Shown here one piece after another: positions 6,458-12,980 of a stretch of 13,446 nt of DNA. The stretch is from an uncultured Eubacteriaceae bacterium (GTDB lineage: Bacteria > Bacillota > Clostridia > Lachnospirales > CAG-274), in assembly GCA_938042265.1 (NCBI GenBank), contig CALIRN010000242.1, forward strand, positions 1 through 13,446, read 5' to 3'. A program made the position numbers and the translations under genes. The notes beneath the pieces were generated by a model. That model worked only from the letters and a program-made list of their open reading frames with translations, made no database searches and was not told where the DNA came from. Position 1 is the first letter of the stretch, and every line of letters starts with the position of its first letter.

Positions 6458-6835
6458 ATGAGCAATAAAAAAGACGGAAACAATTTTGAAAGAAGATTTG
6501 CCAAGGCTCTGAGCAAGCAGGGCAGTTGGGTACATATTATTCAGGACAATCATAACGGACAGCCCTTCGACATTATAGAAGTATATGGAGGAATTGCTTA
6601 TGCCTATGACTGTAAGCTGTGTAAAGGTGATGTGTTCCGCTGCTCCCGTATTGAGGTAAATCAGGAGATGGCATTTAAAAAATTTGCTGAAAAGGGCGGA
6701 GGCTTTTGTTACATCGCCATATGCTTTGGTAGCGAACCTGACACGGTTTATTGTGTGCCCTACAACAGCGTAAAGGGTGACATAACTTTGAAGGAGGCAA
6801 AGGAGCTTTGCGGATTACAATATCAAATAACGTAA
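6458..6835 (+). CDS. RecU-like Holliday junction resolvase
   Basis: A 125-residue protein of the PD-(D/E)XK nuclease fold as seen in short phage RecU-like resolvases. The likely metal ligands are E11 (NNFERRF), D38 (GQPFDII), and D51 with K53 (YDCKLCK). The following SRIEVNQE (about 63-70) matches the conserved segment after the core. It would resolve branched recombination and replication intermediates. A good AAGGAGG site precedes ATG 6458. The SF2 helicase gene starts within its last codons, implying coupled expression. Confidence 0.8.
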   Translation: MSNKKDGNNFERRFAKALSKQGSWVHIIQDNHNGQPFDIIEVYGGIAYAYDCKLCKGDVFRCSRIEVNQEMAFKKFAEKGGGFCYIAICFGSEPDTVYCVPYNSVKGDITLKEAKELCGLQYQIT

Positions 6836-8181
6836 AAATCGAAGAGGCAACGGAAGAGCTTGCAGAATACTGTGCAAATAATCTGTGGGTTAGCAATCCT
6901 GAATACTACAGTAAAAAACGTATGGGTATATGGACAGGCTCAACACCTGAAAGACTGTACCTGTATGAGCGTGATGGAAACACGCTTTATGTACCTATCG
7001 GACTTTTCGTGGAGCTTAAGCATCTTATACCACATGAGATAAGACATCAGGCAACAATAAGCCTTGCTGATGAGGCAGTTGTTGACTTTGGTAATGTTGA
7101 TTTTGGGCTTTACGATTATCAACGAACAGCAGTTAAGAAAATGGCAAAGGCAGGCTTTGGTATTTTGCATAGTAAGGCTGGCAGCGGTAAAACTCAGATG
7201 GGTTTAGCTCTTGCGGTAGGACTAGGGTATAAAACATTGTGGCTAACTCACACACAAGATTTGCTTAACCAGAGCTATTTAAGAGCTGCAAAATATGTTG
7301 ATAAAAGTAGACTTGGGAAAATAACCGCAGGTAAAGTTGAGCTTAGTGACATTACCTTTGCAACGGTACAGACTATGGCTAAGCTTGATTTAACGGATTA
7401 CCGCTATAGGTTCAACACTGTTATTGTTGATGAATGCCATAGAATTTGCGGTAGTCCATCAAGAATGGGACAGTTTTCAAAGATACTGAATAATCTTGCG
7501 GCCAGGCATAAATATGGATTGTCGGCTACAGTACATAGGGCAGACGGAACAGAAAAAAGTATTGTTGCCTATGTAGGTCCTGTAAGATACAGCGTACCTG
7601 ATGAAGCTATAGCAGATAAGGTTATGAACGTTAAGGTGGAAAAGATTTGCACAGGTATTACACCTGATAATTTAGAGGATTTTACTGATTTTGACGGCAC
7701 CCTTGTATGGAGTAGTTACATATCCGCACTTGCTGATTGTGTAAAGCGGAAGCTTATCCTTGTGCAAAAGATTGCCAGGCTGATTGCAGAGGGGAGAACA
7801 GTGTTAGTATTGTCAGACCGGATACGACTCCTTGAAAGTATAGACAAAATAATCCATGGAGAAATCCTTACAGGGCAAACTAAGCGAAAAGACAGAGAAC
7901 GTATTATAACCGATATGCAGCAGGGTAGAAGTAAGTTGCTTTTAAGTACTTACAGCCTTGCTAAAGAGGGACTTGATATACCTTGCCTTGATACCCTTGT
8001 AATGGCTACTCCTATTAAGGATTATGCTGTTGTTATCCAGGCGGCAGGCAGAGTTGCAAGAGTATGTAAGGGCAAGAAGCCGCCTCTTGTTATTGATGTG
8101 GTTGATTGTGATAAAAAAAGTGAGCAGCTTTACAAAAAGCGCTGTACCCATTATCGGAAGGAGGGTTACAAAATATGTTAA
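6808..8181 (+). CDS. Phage SF2 DNA helicase (DEAD/DEAH superfamily)
   Basis: A 457-residue two-domain helicase. Motifs: Walker A KAGSGKT (123-129), motif II DECH (208-211), motif III SAT (239-241), a C-terminal domain with AKEGLDIP, and motif VI QAAGRVAR (411-418). The family-specific N-terminus (about 1-95, MRITISNNVKIEEATEE) precedes the helicase core. No ATG fits; I chose TTG 6808, with AAGGAGG at 6791-6797 and a 28-bp overlap with the resolvase gene. It probably remodels branched DNA or replication forks alongside the neighbouring resolvase. Confidence 0.88.
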   Translation: MRITISNNVKIEEATEELAEYCANNLWVSNPEYYSKKRMGIWTGSTPERLYLYERDGNTLYVPIGLFVELKHLIPHEIRHQATISLADEAVVDFGNVDFGLYDYQRTAVKKMAKAGFGILHSKAGSGKTQMGLALAVGLGYKTLWLTHTQDLLNQSYLRAAKYVDKSRLGKITAGKVELSDITFATVQTMAKLDLTDYRYRFNTVIVDECHRICGSPSRMGQFSKILNNLAARHKYGLSATVHRADGTEKSIVAYVGPVRYSVPDEAIADKVMNVKVEKICTGITPDNLEDFTDFDGTLVWSSYISALADCVKRKLILVQKIARLIAEGRTVLVLSDRIRLLESIDKIIHGEILTGQTKRKDRERIITDMQQGRSKLLLSTYSLAKEGLDIPCLDTLVMATPIKDYAVVIQAAGRVARVCKGKKPPLVIDVVDCDKKSEQLYKKRCTHYRKEGYKIC

Positions 8182-8453
8182 CTATGCGTTATAAATGCCG
8201 CAGGGACAGCAATGAACAGGGCTGGCTTATGCTCTTTGATGTTATTGACCCTAAGGGTAATTATGTCTTAGACCCTTATATGTTCCCTGTATCAGGCAAG
8301 GATGAGGGAATAAAGGAGCTGAAAAACATTTTAAACGGCAAAACAAGGTATTATGACCCTCAAAAGTATAGCTTTACAAGGTTATTTGACATCGAAACGG
8401 AAAATATACGGGAGATAAACTGGATAGGAGGAGAACGGAGTGCAGAAAATTAA
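8175..8453 (+). CDS. Small conserved-looking protein of unknown function
   Basis: A 92-residue soluble protein, mixed alpha/beta by appearance, with no cysteine cluster or membrane segment (LMLFDVIDPKGNYVLDPYMF, about 18-37). An AAGGAGG site (8159-8165) supports ATG 8175. It overlaps the helicase gene by 7 bp and the next gene by 14 bp, as part of a continuous operon. I do not recognise the family. Its tight coupling to the helicase suggests it is expressed with, or assists, DNA processing; that is inference. Confidence 0.65.
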   Translation: MLTMRYKCRRDSNEQGWLMLFDVIDPKGNYVLDPYMFPVSGKDEGIKELKNILNGKTRYYDPQKYSFTRLFDIETENIREINWIGGERSAEN

Positions 8454-8637
8454 AAATGACTGTTGTGATTGTGCTGCCCCTGCGTACCCTTGCATGGGCG
8501 ATAGCTGCCCTTATACGCACGTTACGCATTATTATTGTGATAATTGCGGTTATGAATATGATAATCTTTATGTGGTGGACGGTGACGAGCTTTGCGAGGA
8601 TTGTTTGAAGGAAAGGTTTGAAAGGATAGGTGAGTGA
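8440..8637 (+). CDS. Cysteine-rich small zinc-binding protein
   Basis: A 65-residue protein with nine cysteines: an N-terminal cluster (C8, C9, C11, C18, C23) and two CxxC pairs, C33-C36 (YYCDNCG) and C52-C55 (LCEDC). The two pairs form a probable zinc ribbon. GTG 8440 is chosen because AGGAGGAG (8426-8433) lies at proper distance. It nests between an unknown gene and the methyltransferase. Small zinc-ribbon proteins in phages often bind nucleic acid or host enzymes, but no specific role can be read here. Confidence 0.7.
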   Translation: MQKIKNDCCDCAAPAYPCMGDSCPYTHVTHYYCDNCGYEYDNLYVVDGDELCEDCLKERFERIGE

Positions 8638-8638
8638 G

Positions 8639-9634
8639 ATGATTATAAATATAGATGCTTTAAATGGACTGAAAAAACTTAATAGCGACAGTATTGATAC
8701 CTGCATTACCTCACCGCCGTATTACGGTTTGAGAGACTACGGGGTAGACGGACAGGTTGGCCTCGAAGAAAATCCGCAGGAATATGTTGGTAAAATGGTG
8801 GAGATTTTCAGAGAAGTACGTCGGACACTTCGCCCGGATGGAACGCTATGGTTCAATATTGGGGATAGTTATGCAGGTAGCGGAAAAGGACGCATGGGCA
8901 ACGGCAGCCACAGCAAAGACCGTTCTAAGTCGAGCGATTATCTCAATATCGCAGGGGGAAAGCTAAAGGTCACAAAGCCTGTAGGCTGCAAACGGAAAGA
9001 CCTTATTGGAATACCGTGGCTACTTGCCTTTGCATTGCGGGAGGACGGCTGGTATTTGCGACAGGATATTATATGGCACAAGCCAAACTGTATGCCTGAG
9101 AGCGCAAATGACCGTTGCACCAAAAGCCACGAATACATATTTTTGCTGAGTAAATCGCCTAAGTATTATTTTGATTACGAAGCAATTATGGAACCGTGCG
9201 TGAGCAATAATAATCAACTGCCGGCAGGTAGTAAAGGAACGTTGGGACAGGCTAACAGCCGTATACGTGCCAAAGGAAATAATAACACTTTCCGGTGCGG
9301 CGGGGTGTATACCAATAACCGCAGTTACAATAATTCCGCAGATAAGGATAAATCCAGCGTAGGTAACATACCAAATACAACAGGGCTTAGGCGTAAAAGG
9401 TCTGTATGGAGTATAGCTACAAAAGGTTATAAGGGTGCACACTTTGCCACATTTCCTCCCGAACTTGTGAAGCCTTGTATTTTGGCAGGCAGCAGGGCTG
9501 GAGGTATAGTATTAGACCCTTTTGCAGGTAGCGGCACTACAGCAGAGGTTGCAAAGTGTCTCGGCAGAGAGTTTGTTGCGATTGAAATTAACCCCGACTA
9601 TTGTAAATTGATACAGGAAAGGATTGGTGAATGA
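8639..9634 (+). CDS. Beta-class DNA methyltransferase (N4-cytosine or N6-adenine)
   Basis: A 331-residue enzyme of the N6_N4_Mtase family. The catalytic motif IV TSPPYYGLRDYG is at 24-35 and the S-adenosylmethionine-binding motif I DPFAGSGTT is at 293-301. That circular order (IV before I) defines the beta class. The long glycine/asparagine-rich segment between about 185 and 250 is the likely target-recognition region. TSPPY occurs in both N4-cytosine and N6-adenine enzymes, so the base is undecided. ATG 8639 follows the previous stop by one base; an in-frame GTG at 8630 is a possible alternative start. No restriction endonuclease is adjacent, so it is an orphan, plausibly protecting phage DNA or regulating gene expression. 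Confidence 0.9.
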   Translation: MIINIDALNGLKKLNSDSIDTCITSPPYYGLRDYGVDGQVGLEENPQEYVGKMVEIFREVRRTLRPDGTLWFNIGDSYAGSGKGRMGNGSHSKDRSKSSDYLNIAGGKLKVTKPVGCKRKDLIGIPWLLAFALREDGWYLRQDIIWHKPNCMPESANDRCTKSHEYIFLLSKSPKYYFDYEAIMEPCVSNNNQLPAGSKGTLGQANSRIRAKGNNNTFRCGGVYTNNRSYNNSADKDKSSVGNIPNTTGLRRKRSVWSIATKGYKGAHFATFPPELVKPCILAGSRAGGIVLDPFAGSGTTAEVAKCLGREFVAIEINPDYCKLIQERIGE

Positions 9635-9637
9635 ATT

Positions 9638-10150
9638 ATGAAAGTAAAGATAATCATAGAAAATGGTAAAGCCATTGATGCTGAACTGGCAGAGGAACAG
9701 GCAAAGGAACTTGGATTGGTGGAAAATAAAAAAACAGGTTGGGAGCGAGCTGAACAAAATAAAATTTATTATTCCTTAGACACTTGCTGTGGTGTGGCTG
9801 CTTATATGGAATATATGGAAGGTGATGGCATTTTTGACCTTAACAATAATCACTATGAAGTCGGTAATTATTTCACTGACAAATCCCTTGCTGAAAGAAT
9901 GGCAAAACGTATAAGTCTAATGCTGCGTATGCAGCGGTGGGCTGATGAAAATAACACGGAGCCGATTAATTGGGAAAATGGTGACCAATTTAAATATTTT
10001 ATTTGTTATGACCATGACAGACAAGTCTTTCGCATTGATAGCAATAGTATATTTCAAAGTATAAGTCGGGTATATTTTTTGAGCAAAGGACTTGCGGAAG
10101 AAGCCATTAAGGTGTTTGGCGATGAGATAAAAGAAGTGTTAGGGGTGTAA
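9638..10150 (+). CDS. Phage protein of unknown function
   Basis: A 170-residue protein with two parts. The N-terminus (about 1-35) is charged and possibly coiled. The second part carries EVGNYFTDKSLAERMAKRIS (about 74-93), then an arginine-rich helix LMLRMQRWADENN, a signature I recall in many Firmicutes phage hypotheticals. No catalytic residues or membrane segments are visible. It starts three bases after the methyltransferase stop and is followed almost immediately by the next ORF, so it belongs to the same operon. Function unknown. Confidence 0.75.
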   Translation: MKVKIIIENGKAIDAELAEEQAKELGLVENKKTGWERAEQNKIYYSLDTCCGVAAYMEYMEGDGIFDLNNNHYEVGNYFTDKSLAERMAKRISLMLRMQRWADENNTEPINWENGDQFKYFICYDHDRQVFRIDSNSIFQSISRVYFLSKGLAEEAIKVFGDEIKEVLGV

Positions 10151-10152
10151 TT

Positions 10153-10545
10153 ATGGAAAGATTGACAAAAGAACAAGCAATCCGCGAACATCGCAAGATG
10201 TGGCACTGGATTGCAGAGGAAACGGAAAAGCGGAAACAGATTGTAAAAAAGTCGGAATACCTACACATACACGGTTTTAATGAATTTATAGCGTGCGGTT
10301 GTTTCTGTTGTGAGTATGACGAACAGCTATGTAAACCGCAATCAAATTTTCCCGACTGTCATTTTTGCCCAATCGATTGGAATAGTGCGGCGACAAGCTA
10401 TATGTGCAAAGACTTAACGAATATGAACGACGATTATGGATTGTATTCGGAATGGTACTGGGCAGTAGAAGTTGATGATTGGCAAGCTGCAGCAGCTCTT
10501 GCAAGGCAGATAGCTGAGTTACCTGAAAGGGAAATTGATATGTAA
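10153..10545 (+). CDS. Cysteine-cluster small protein of unknown function
   Basis: A 130-residue protein with a helical charged N-terminus (about 1-33), a cysteine cluster (C48, C50, C52, C53, C60, C69, C72, C85, including CGCFCCEYDEQLC and CHFC), and a helical acidic C-terminus. The spacing suggests one or two zinc sites. The ATG at 10153 lies two bases after the previous stop. Similar proteins recur in Clostridia phages but I cannot name a family. It is the last gene of the continuous operon that began at 6458. Confidence 0.7.
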   Translation: MERLTKEQAIREHRKMWHWIAEETEKRKQIVKKSEYLHIHGFNEFIACGCFCCEYDEQLCKPQSNFPDCHFCPIDWNSAATSYMCKDLTNMNDDYGLYSEWYWAVEVDDWQAAAALARQIAELPEREIDM

Positions 10546-10563
10546 TAGGAGCTTGCACTCCTA
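10546..10563. terminator. Short hairpin between convergent ORFs
   Basis: TAGGAG (10546-10551) pairs perfectly with CTCCTA (10558-10563) around CTTGCA. It starts directly after the stop of the rightward gene and its right arm contains the stop of the leftward ORF at 10561. There is no T tract on either side, so terminator function is doubtful. Confidence 0.3.
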
Positions 10564-10650
10564 CTTATCCTTGTGAGGCAAGTCTACGGGCGGAATATCA
10601 CCGTCACCGTAGTCGTCCTCTAAAGGTAAATCTTTATCGGTATCTTTCAT
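10561..10650 (-). CDS. Possible leftward 29-residue acidic peptide
   Basis: On the minus strand, ATG (10650-10648) opens a 29-codon ORF with an AAAGGA ribosome site eight bases upstream. The product begins MKDTDKDLPLEDDYGDGDIP and ends LPHKDK. It is strongly acidic and highly hydrophilic, with a proline-bounded repeat of LP motifs (DLPL, DLPH). It exactly fills the gap between two rightward genes and its stop lies in a hairpin. It could be a small anti-host inhibitor or DNA-mimic-like peptide; that is speculation. Composition and ribosome site favour a real gene, but length alone is weak. Confidence 0.5.
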   Translation of the reverse strand: MKDTDKDLPLEDDYGDGDIPPVDLPHKDK

Positions 10651-10713
10651 GGTATCAGTCCTTTCGGGGGTTAGTATGTGGAGTGTGAGCAGAATTATGC
10701 AGGAGGTGAAAGA

Positions 10714-11136
10714 ATGATAGATATTTTATTCAGAGGGTTTCACGAGAATGAAAGTGGAAATCAAAAAGCTTTTTATCATGGGGAATGGCATCGTGGTGAA
10801 TGGGTTGAGGGGTATTATGTATGCTTGGGCGAAAAATACCACTATATATACACGGGCAAGCTTATCATAGTAAATCATAGTTTCCCTGAAATGGAGCGTG
10901 TTGAGGTTATCCCCGAAACAGTTGGACGATTTACAGGCTTGCCCGATAAAAACGGCAACAGGATTTTTAAGGGGGATATTGTTAAGGGTACAAACATATT
11001 TGGTGGTATTGTTGCTGAAATGGTTGTGTTTGAAAATGGAATGTTTTGTATTGATGGCTACCCATTGGGCGAAGTAAATGATGCTGAGGTAATCGGCAAT
11101 ATACATGATAACCCTGAACTTTTGGAGATAGTGTGA
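10714..11136 (+). CDS. YopX family phage protein
   Basis: A 140-residue protein. The central segment PETVGRFTGLPDKNG (67-81), followed by NRIFKGDIV, is the hallmark of the YopX family (first named from phage SPbeta), with the beta-rich N-terminus (MIDILFRGFHENESG) and a C-terminal IGNIHDNPELL typical of the family. No biochemical function is established for YopX proteins. ATG 10714 is supported by AGGAGGTGA (10701-10709); in-frame upstream GTG codons have no such site. It starts a short transcriptional block after the leftward ORF. Confidence 0.93.
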   Translation: MIDILFRGFHENESGNQKAFYHGEWHRGEWVEGYYVCLGEKYHYIYTGKLIIVNHSFPEMERVEVIPETVGRFTGLPDKNGNRIFKGDIVKGTNIFGGIVAEMVVFENGMFCIDGYPLGEVNDAEVIGNIHDNPELLEIV

Positions 11137-11192
11137 TGTTTTACAGGGAAACTTTGAAGAAATAGAATGGCGTAAAGGTTTGGAGGAATGGC

Positions 11193-11594
11193 ATGACGGA
11201 AAAGGAACTTAATCAGCTGCATTACCTTAATATAGAAATATTACGGCTTAAGGACGAGATAATGCGGCTGGAAAATGAATCTGACGTAAAGGCACAGGTA
11301 ATAACAGGTATGCCCTTTGGGGGTGGCTTAAGTGACCCGACAGCACGAAAGGGAACGGAGCTGTCAGAAAGGAAAATGTTGCTTAATCTTGCGTATGCCA
11401 AAGTAGAGATTGAAAAGAACAGGCTTGAAAGATTTATAGCAGCCATTGATGATGCTGAAATGAGGCTGATAATCAGGTTAAGACATATTAATAGCCTGAC
11501 GTGGGAGGAGATAGGGGCAGAGGTACATATGCACAGAACAACTGTAAAAAGAAAATATTATAGATTTCTGAAAGTTGCACACAATGCACCTTAA
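11193..11594 (+). CDS. ArpU/DUF1492-like late-gene transcriptional regulator
   Basis: A 133-residue protein with a long N-terminal coiled coil (about 4-32 and 55-90) and a C-terminal sigma-70 region-4-like HTH (about 101-126, SLTWEEIGAEVHMHRTTVKR). This layout and its position just before the terminase genes match ArpU/RinA/DUF1492-type phage regulators, which activate late transcription. A GGAGGA site (11180-11185) precedes ATG 11193. A TATAAT and palindrome follow immediately downstream and may be its target region. The activator role is inferred from family and context. Confidence 0.8.
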   Translation: MTEKELNQLHYLNIEILRLKDEIMRLENESDVKAQVITGMPFGGGLSDPTARKGTELSERKMLLNLAYAKVEIEKNRLERFIAAIDDAEMRLIIRLRHINSLTWEEIGAEVHMHRTTVKRKYYRFLKVAHNAP

Positions 11595-11602
11595 TACTGT
11601 TG

Positions 11603-11608
11603 TATAAT
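11603..11608 (+). promoter_or_regulatory. Isolated -10-like box after the regulator gene
   Basis: A perfect TATAAT without a -35 box at normal spacing; the nearest TTGCAC (11575-11580) is 22 bp away. A weak -35 is usual for activator-dependent phage late promoters, and the palindrome at 11617-11637 begins at about the expected transcription start. Tentative. Confidence 0.3.
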
Positions 11609-11616
11609 ATATAGTG

Positions 11617-11637
11617 AGAATACAAGATAAGTATTCT
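11617..11637. repeat. Perfect 7-bp palindrome
   Basis: AGAATAC (11617-11623) and GTATTCT (11631-11637) flank a 7-base centre. It could be an operator for a dimeric HTH protein such as the adjacent regulator, or a short RNA hairpin. It is not followed by a T tract. Confidence 0.55.
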
Positions 11638-11657
11638 TATGGAATCCCCCATAAGTT

Positions 11658-11688
11658 AAAAGGCACTGCATTTACTGTGGTGTCTTTT
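11658..11688 (+). terminator. Rho-independent terminator (possibly bidirectional)
   Basis: A 13-bp stem (11658-11670 with 11676-11688, three G-T wobbles) and a TTTAC loop. The descending arm ends in CTTTT and the ascending arm begins with AAAA, so it could work both ways. It closes the regulator transcript and isolates the promoter of the next gene. Confidence 0.75.
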
Positions 11689-11691
11689 ATG

Positions 11692-11720
11692 TTGAAATAT
11701 GGTATTATTTATTGTATAAT
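11692..11720 (+). promoter_or_regulatory. Strong sigma-A promoter
   Basis: TTGAAA (11692-11697), a 17-bp spacer, and a perfect TATAAT (11715-11720), in an A/T-rich setting. The predicted start is near 11727, about 25 bases before the ATG at 11752. The -35 box begins four bases after the terminator stem, so this promoter appears dedicated to the single gene that follows. Confidence 0.8.
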
Positions 11721-11751
11721 AAAACATTATTATGTTATGGGGGATAAATAA

Positions 11752-12498
11752 ATGGATATTTCAGAAAAATTCAAACAACAGTGGGATAATATTGCATCAC
11801 CAGCAATAGGACCAACATTCGATTTAGTTTGCGAGTTAGCTTTTGATGGAGCAATAGGCGCTGTTGTCCCAGGAGTTGGTAATATAATGTTAGCATATAA
11901 GCAGCAAAGGGCAGAGAATAATATACTGAATTTTATTAATCAAATTATTGCACGTCAAAACGAGCTTAATGAAAAGTTGGAAGGCTTGGAAAATGATAAA
12001 TTGAGGACCATACAAAAGCACTATTTTGGAATAGTATCTGATTATGTTTTGGATGTAAAGCAGCAAGAAAAAATAAAATATTTGGTTAATGGATATATTA
12101 ATCTTGCAGGAGAAAAGGAAACAAAAGAGGATGTTATTATACTGTATTATGACACATTAGACGAATTAAGCTTATTAGATATTCGAATATTGAAATTGTA
12201 TGGAGATATTATAGTGTTGGGGGATAAACGTTCCGATAGTGCATATGATGTAATAAGAGATTACGGTATAGATGAGGGGCAATACCGAATGGTACAGGAA
12301 AAACTGGTTAGACTTGGATTATTGATAGATAAGAATGAGGAGAAACTTGAAAAAAATCTAAAAAATATGGCTGATTATATTGAAAATTTAGCTAAAGGTA
12401 AAAAAGTTAGATTTAAGTACGACAAACTTTACAATTCCAAGCTTTATCATATAACAAAATATGGGCGCAGTTTTATAAATTTCTTTATGGAGAGCTGA
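11752..12498 (+). CDS. Autonomously transcribed 'moron' protein of unknown function
   Basis: A 248-residue protein unrelated by eye to structural or replication genes. Residues about 30-48 form a glycine-rich hydrophobic segment (FDGAIGAVVPGVGNIMLAY) that could insert in or touch a membrane. A coiled, charged helix follows (about 52-90). The C-terminal part (about 140-247) looks like a winged helix, with YDVIRDYGIDEGQYRMVQEK followed by LVRLGLL, and ending YHITKYGRSFINFF. The ribosome site is atypical (GGGGGAT, 11739-11745). The gene is more A/T-rich than its neighbours: two 60-base samples give 33% and 22% GC, against 45% in the terminase gene. Its own promoter and flanking terminators indicate expression in the lysogen. 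Candidate roles are superinfection exclusion, defence or host modulation; none is demonstrated. Confidence 0.85.
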   Translation: MDISEKFKQQWDNIASPAIGPTFDLVCELAFDGAIGAVVPGVGNIMLAYKQQRAENNILNFINQIIARQNELNEKLEGLENDKLRTIQKHYFGIVSDYVLDVKQQEKIKYLVNGYINLAGEKETKEDVIILYYDTLDELSLLDIRILKLYGDIIVLGDKRSDSAYDVIRDYGIDEGQYRMVQEKLVRLGLLIDKNEEKLEKNLKNMADYIENLAKGKKVRFKYDKLYNSKLYHITKYGRSFINFFMES

Positions 12499-12517
12499 TT
12501 ATCAGCTCTTTTATTTT
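12491..12517 (+). terminator. Strong Rho-independent terminator of the moron gene
   Basis: AGAGCTGAT (12491-12499) and ATCAGCTCT (12501-12509) make a perfect 9-bp inverted repeat around one central base, followed by TTTATTTT (12510-12517). The first arm contains the gene's own stop codon (12496-12498). It should prevent read-through from the moron promoter into the terminase genes. Confidence 0.85.
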
Positions 12518-12536
12518 GCCTAAAGGAGGTGGCATT

Positions 12537-12980
12537 ATGACTGAAAAACAGAAGCGCTTTGCAGATGAATACTTAATTGACCTTAATGCCACAAGGGCAT
12601 ATATGGCGGTATATAAAAACTGTAAATCGGAGCAAGCAGCAGCGGCGTGCGCAAGCAAATTGCTAAGAAATACTAAGTTTAGGGAGTATATTGACGAGCA
12701 ACTTAAGGAAATTCACAATGAGAAGATAGCTGATGCTACAGAAATTATGGAATATTTGACTGCCGTTGTGAGAGGCACATCTTCTGCGGAGGTTGTTGTG
12801 GTTGAGGGTACGGGCGATGGCTGTTCGGCGGCGAAGACTATGCAGAAAAAGCCTGACGAAAAGGAAAAGCTTAAAGCTGCGGAGCTTTTAGGCAAGCGTT
12901 ACGGTTTATTTACTGATAAAATACAGCTTGACGGTGTAACAAGGGTAATATTTGAGGGTGAGGGTGAACTTGATGACTGA
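12537..12980 (+). CDS. terS: Terminase small subunit
   Basis: A 147-residue protein opening MTEKQKRFADEYLIDLNATR, the canonical start of the Terminase_2 (XtmA-like) family. The N-terminal HTH (about 1-60, with ATRAYMAVYKN) would bind the packaging site. The central helical part oligomerises, and the C-terminal end (KLKAAELLGKRYGLFTDK, about 109-126) contacts the large subunit. ATG 12537 has an ideal AAGGAGGTGG site (12523-12532). Its 3' end overlaps the large subunit by 8 bp, the usual coupling. It recognises phage DNA and loads the packaging motor. Confidence 0.92.
   Translation: MTEKQKRFADEYLIDLNATRAYMAVYKNCKSEQAAAACASKLLRNTKFREYIDEQLKEIHNEKIADATEIMEYLTAVVRGTSSAEVVVVEGTGDGCSAAKTMQKKPDEKEKLKAAELLGKRYGLFTDKIQLDGVTRVIFEGEGELDD

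Noticed and set aside
9020..9442. 140-residue leftward ORF inside the methyltransferase gene
   Set aside because: It is a shadow of the recognition region, with no ribosome site and no recognisable feature.
11134..11206. Short coding-like frames between YopX and the regulator (an ORF beginning MFYRETLKK and an open frame reading EIEWRKGLEEW)
   Set aside because: The first has only nine codons. The second has no start codon with a ribosome site and overlaps the regulator start. A decayed gene fragment is possible but unsupported.
12213..12228. GGGGGATAAA inside the moron gene as another copy of the origin iteron
   Set aside because: It is a single isolated copy in coding sequence; G-runs followed by ATA also occur at 10971 and 11739 in unrelated contexts.
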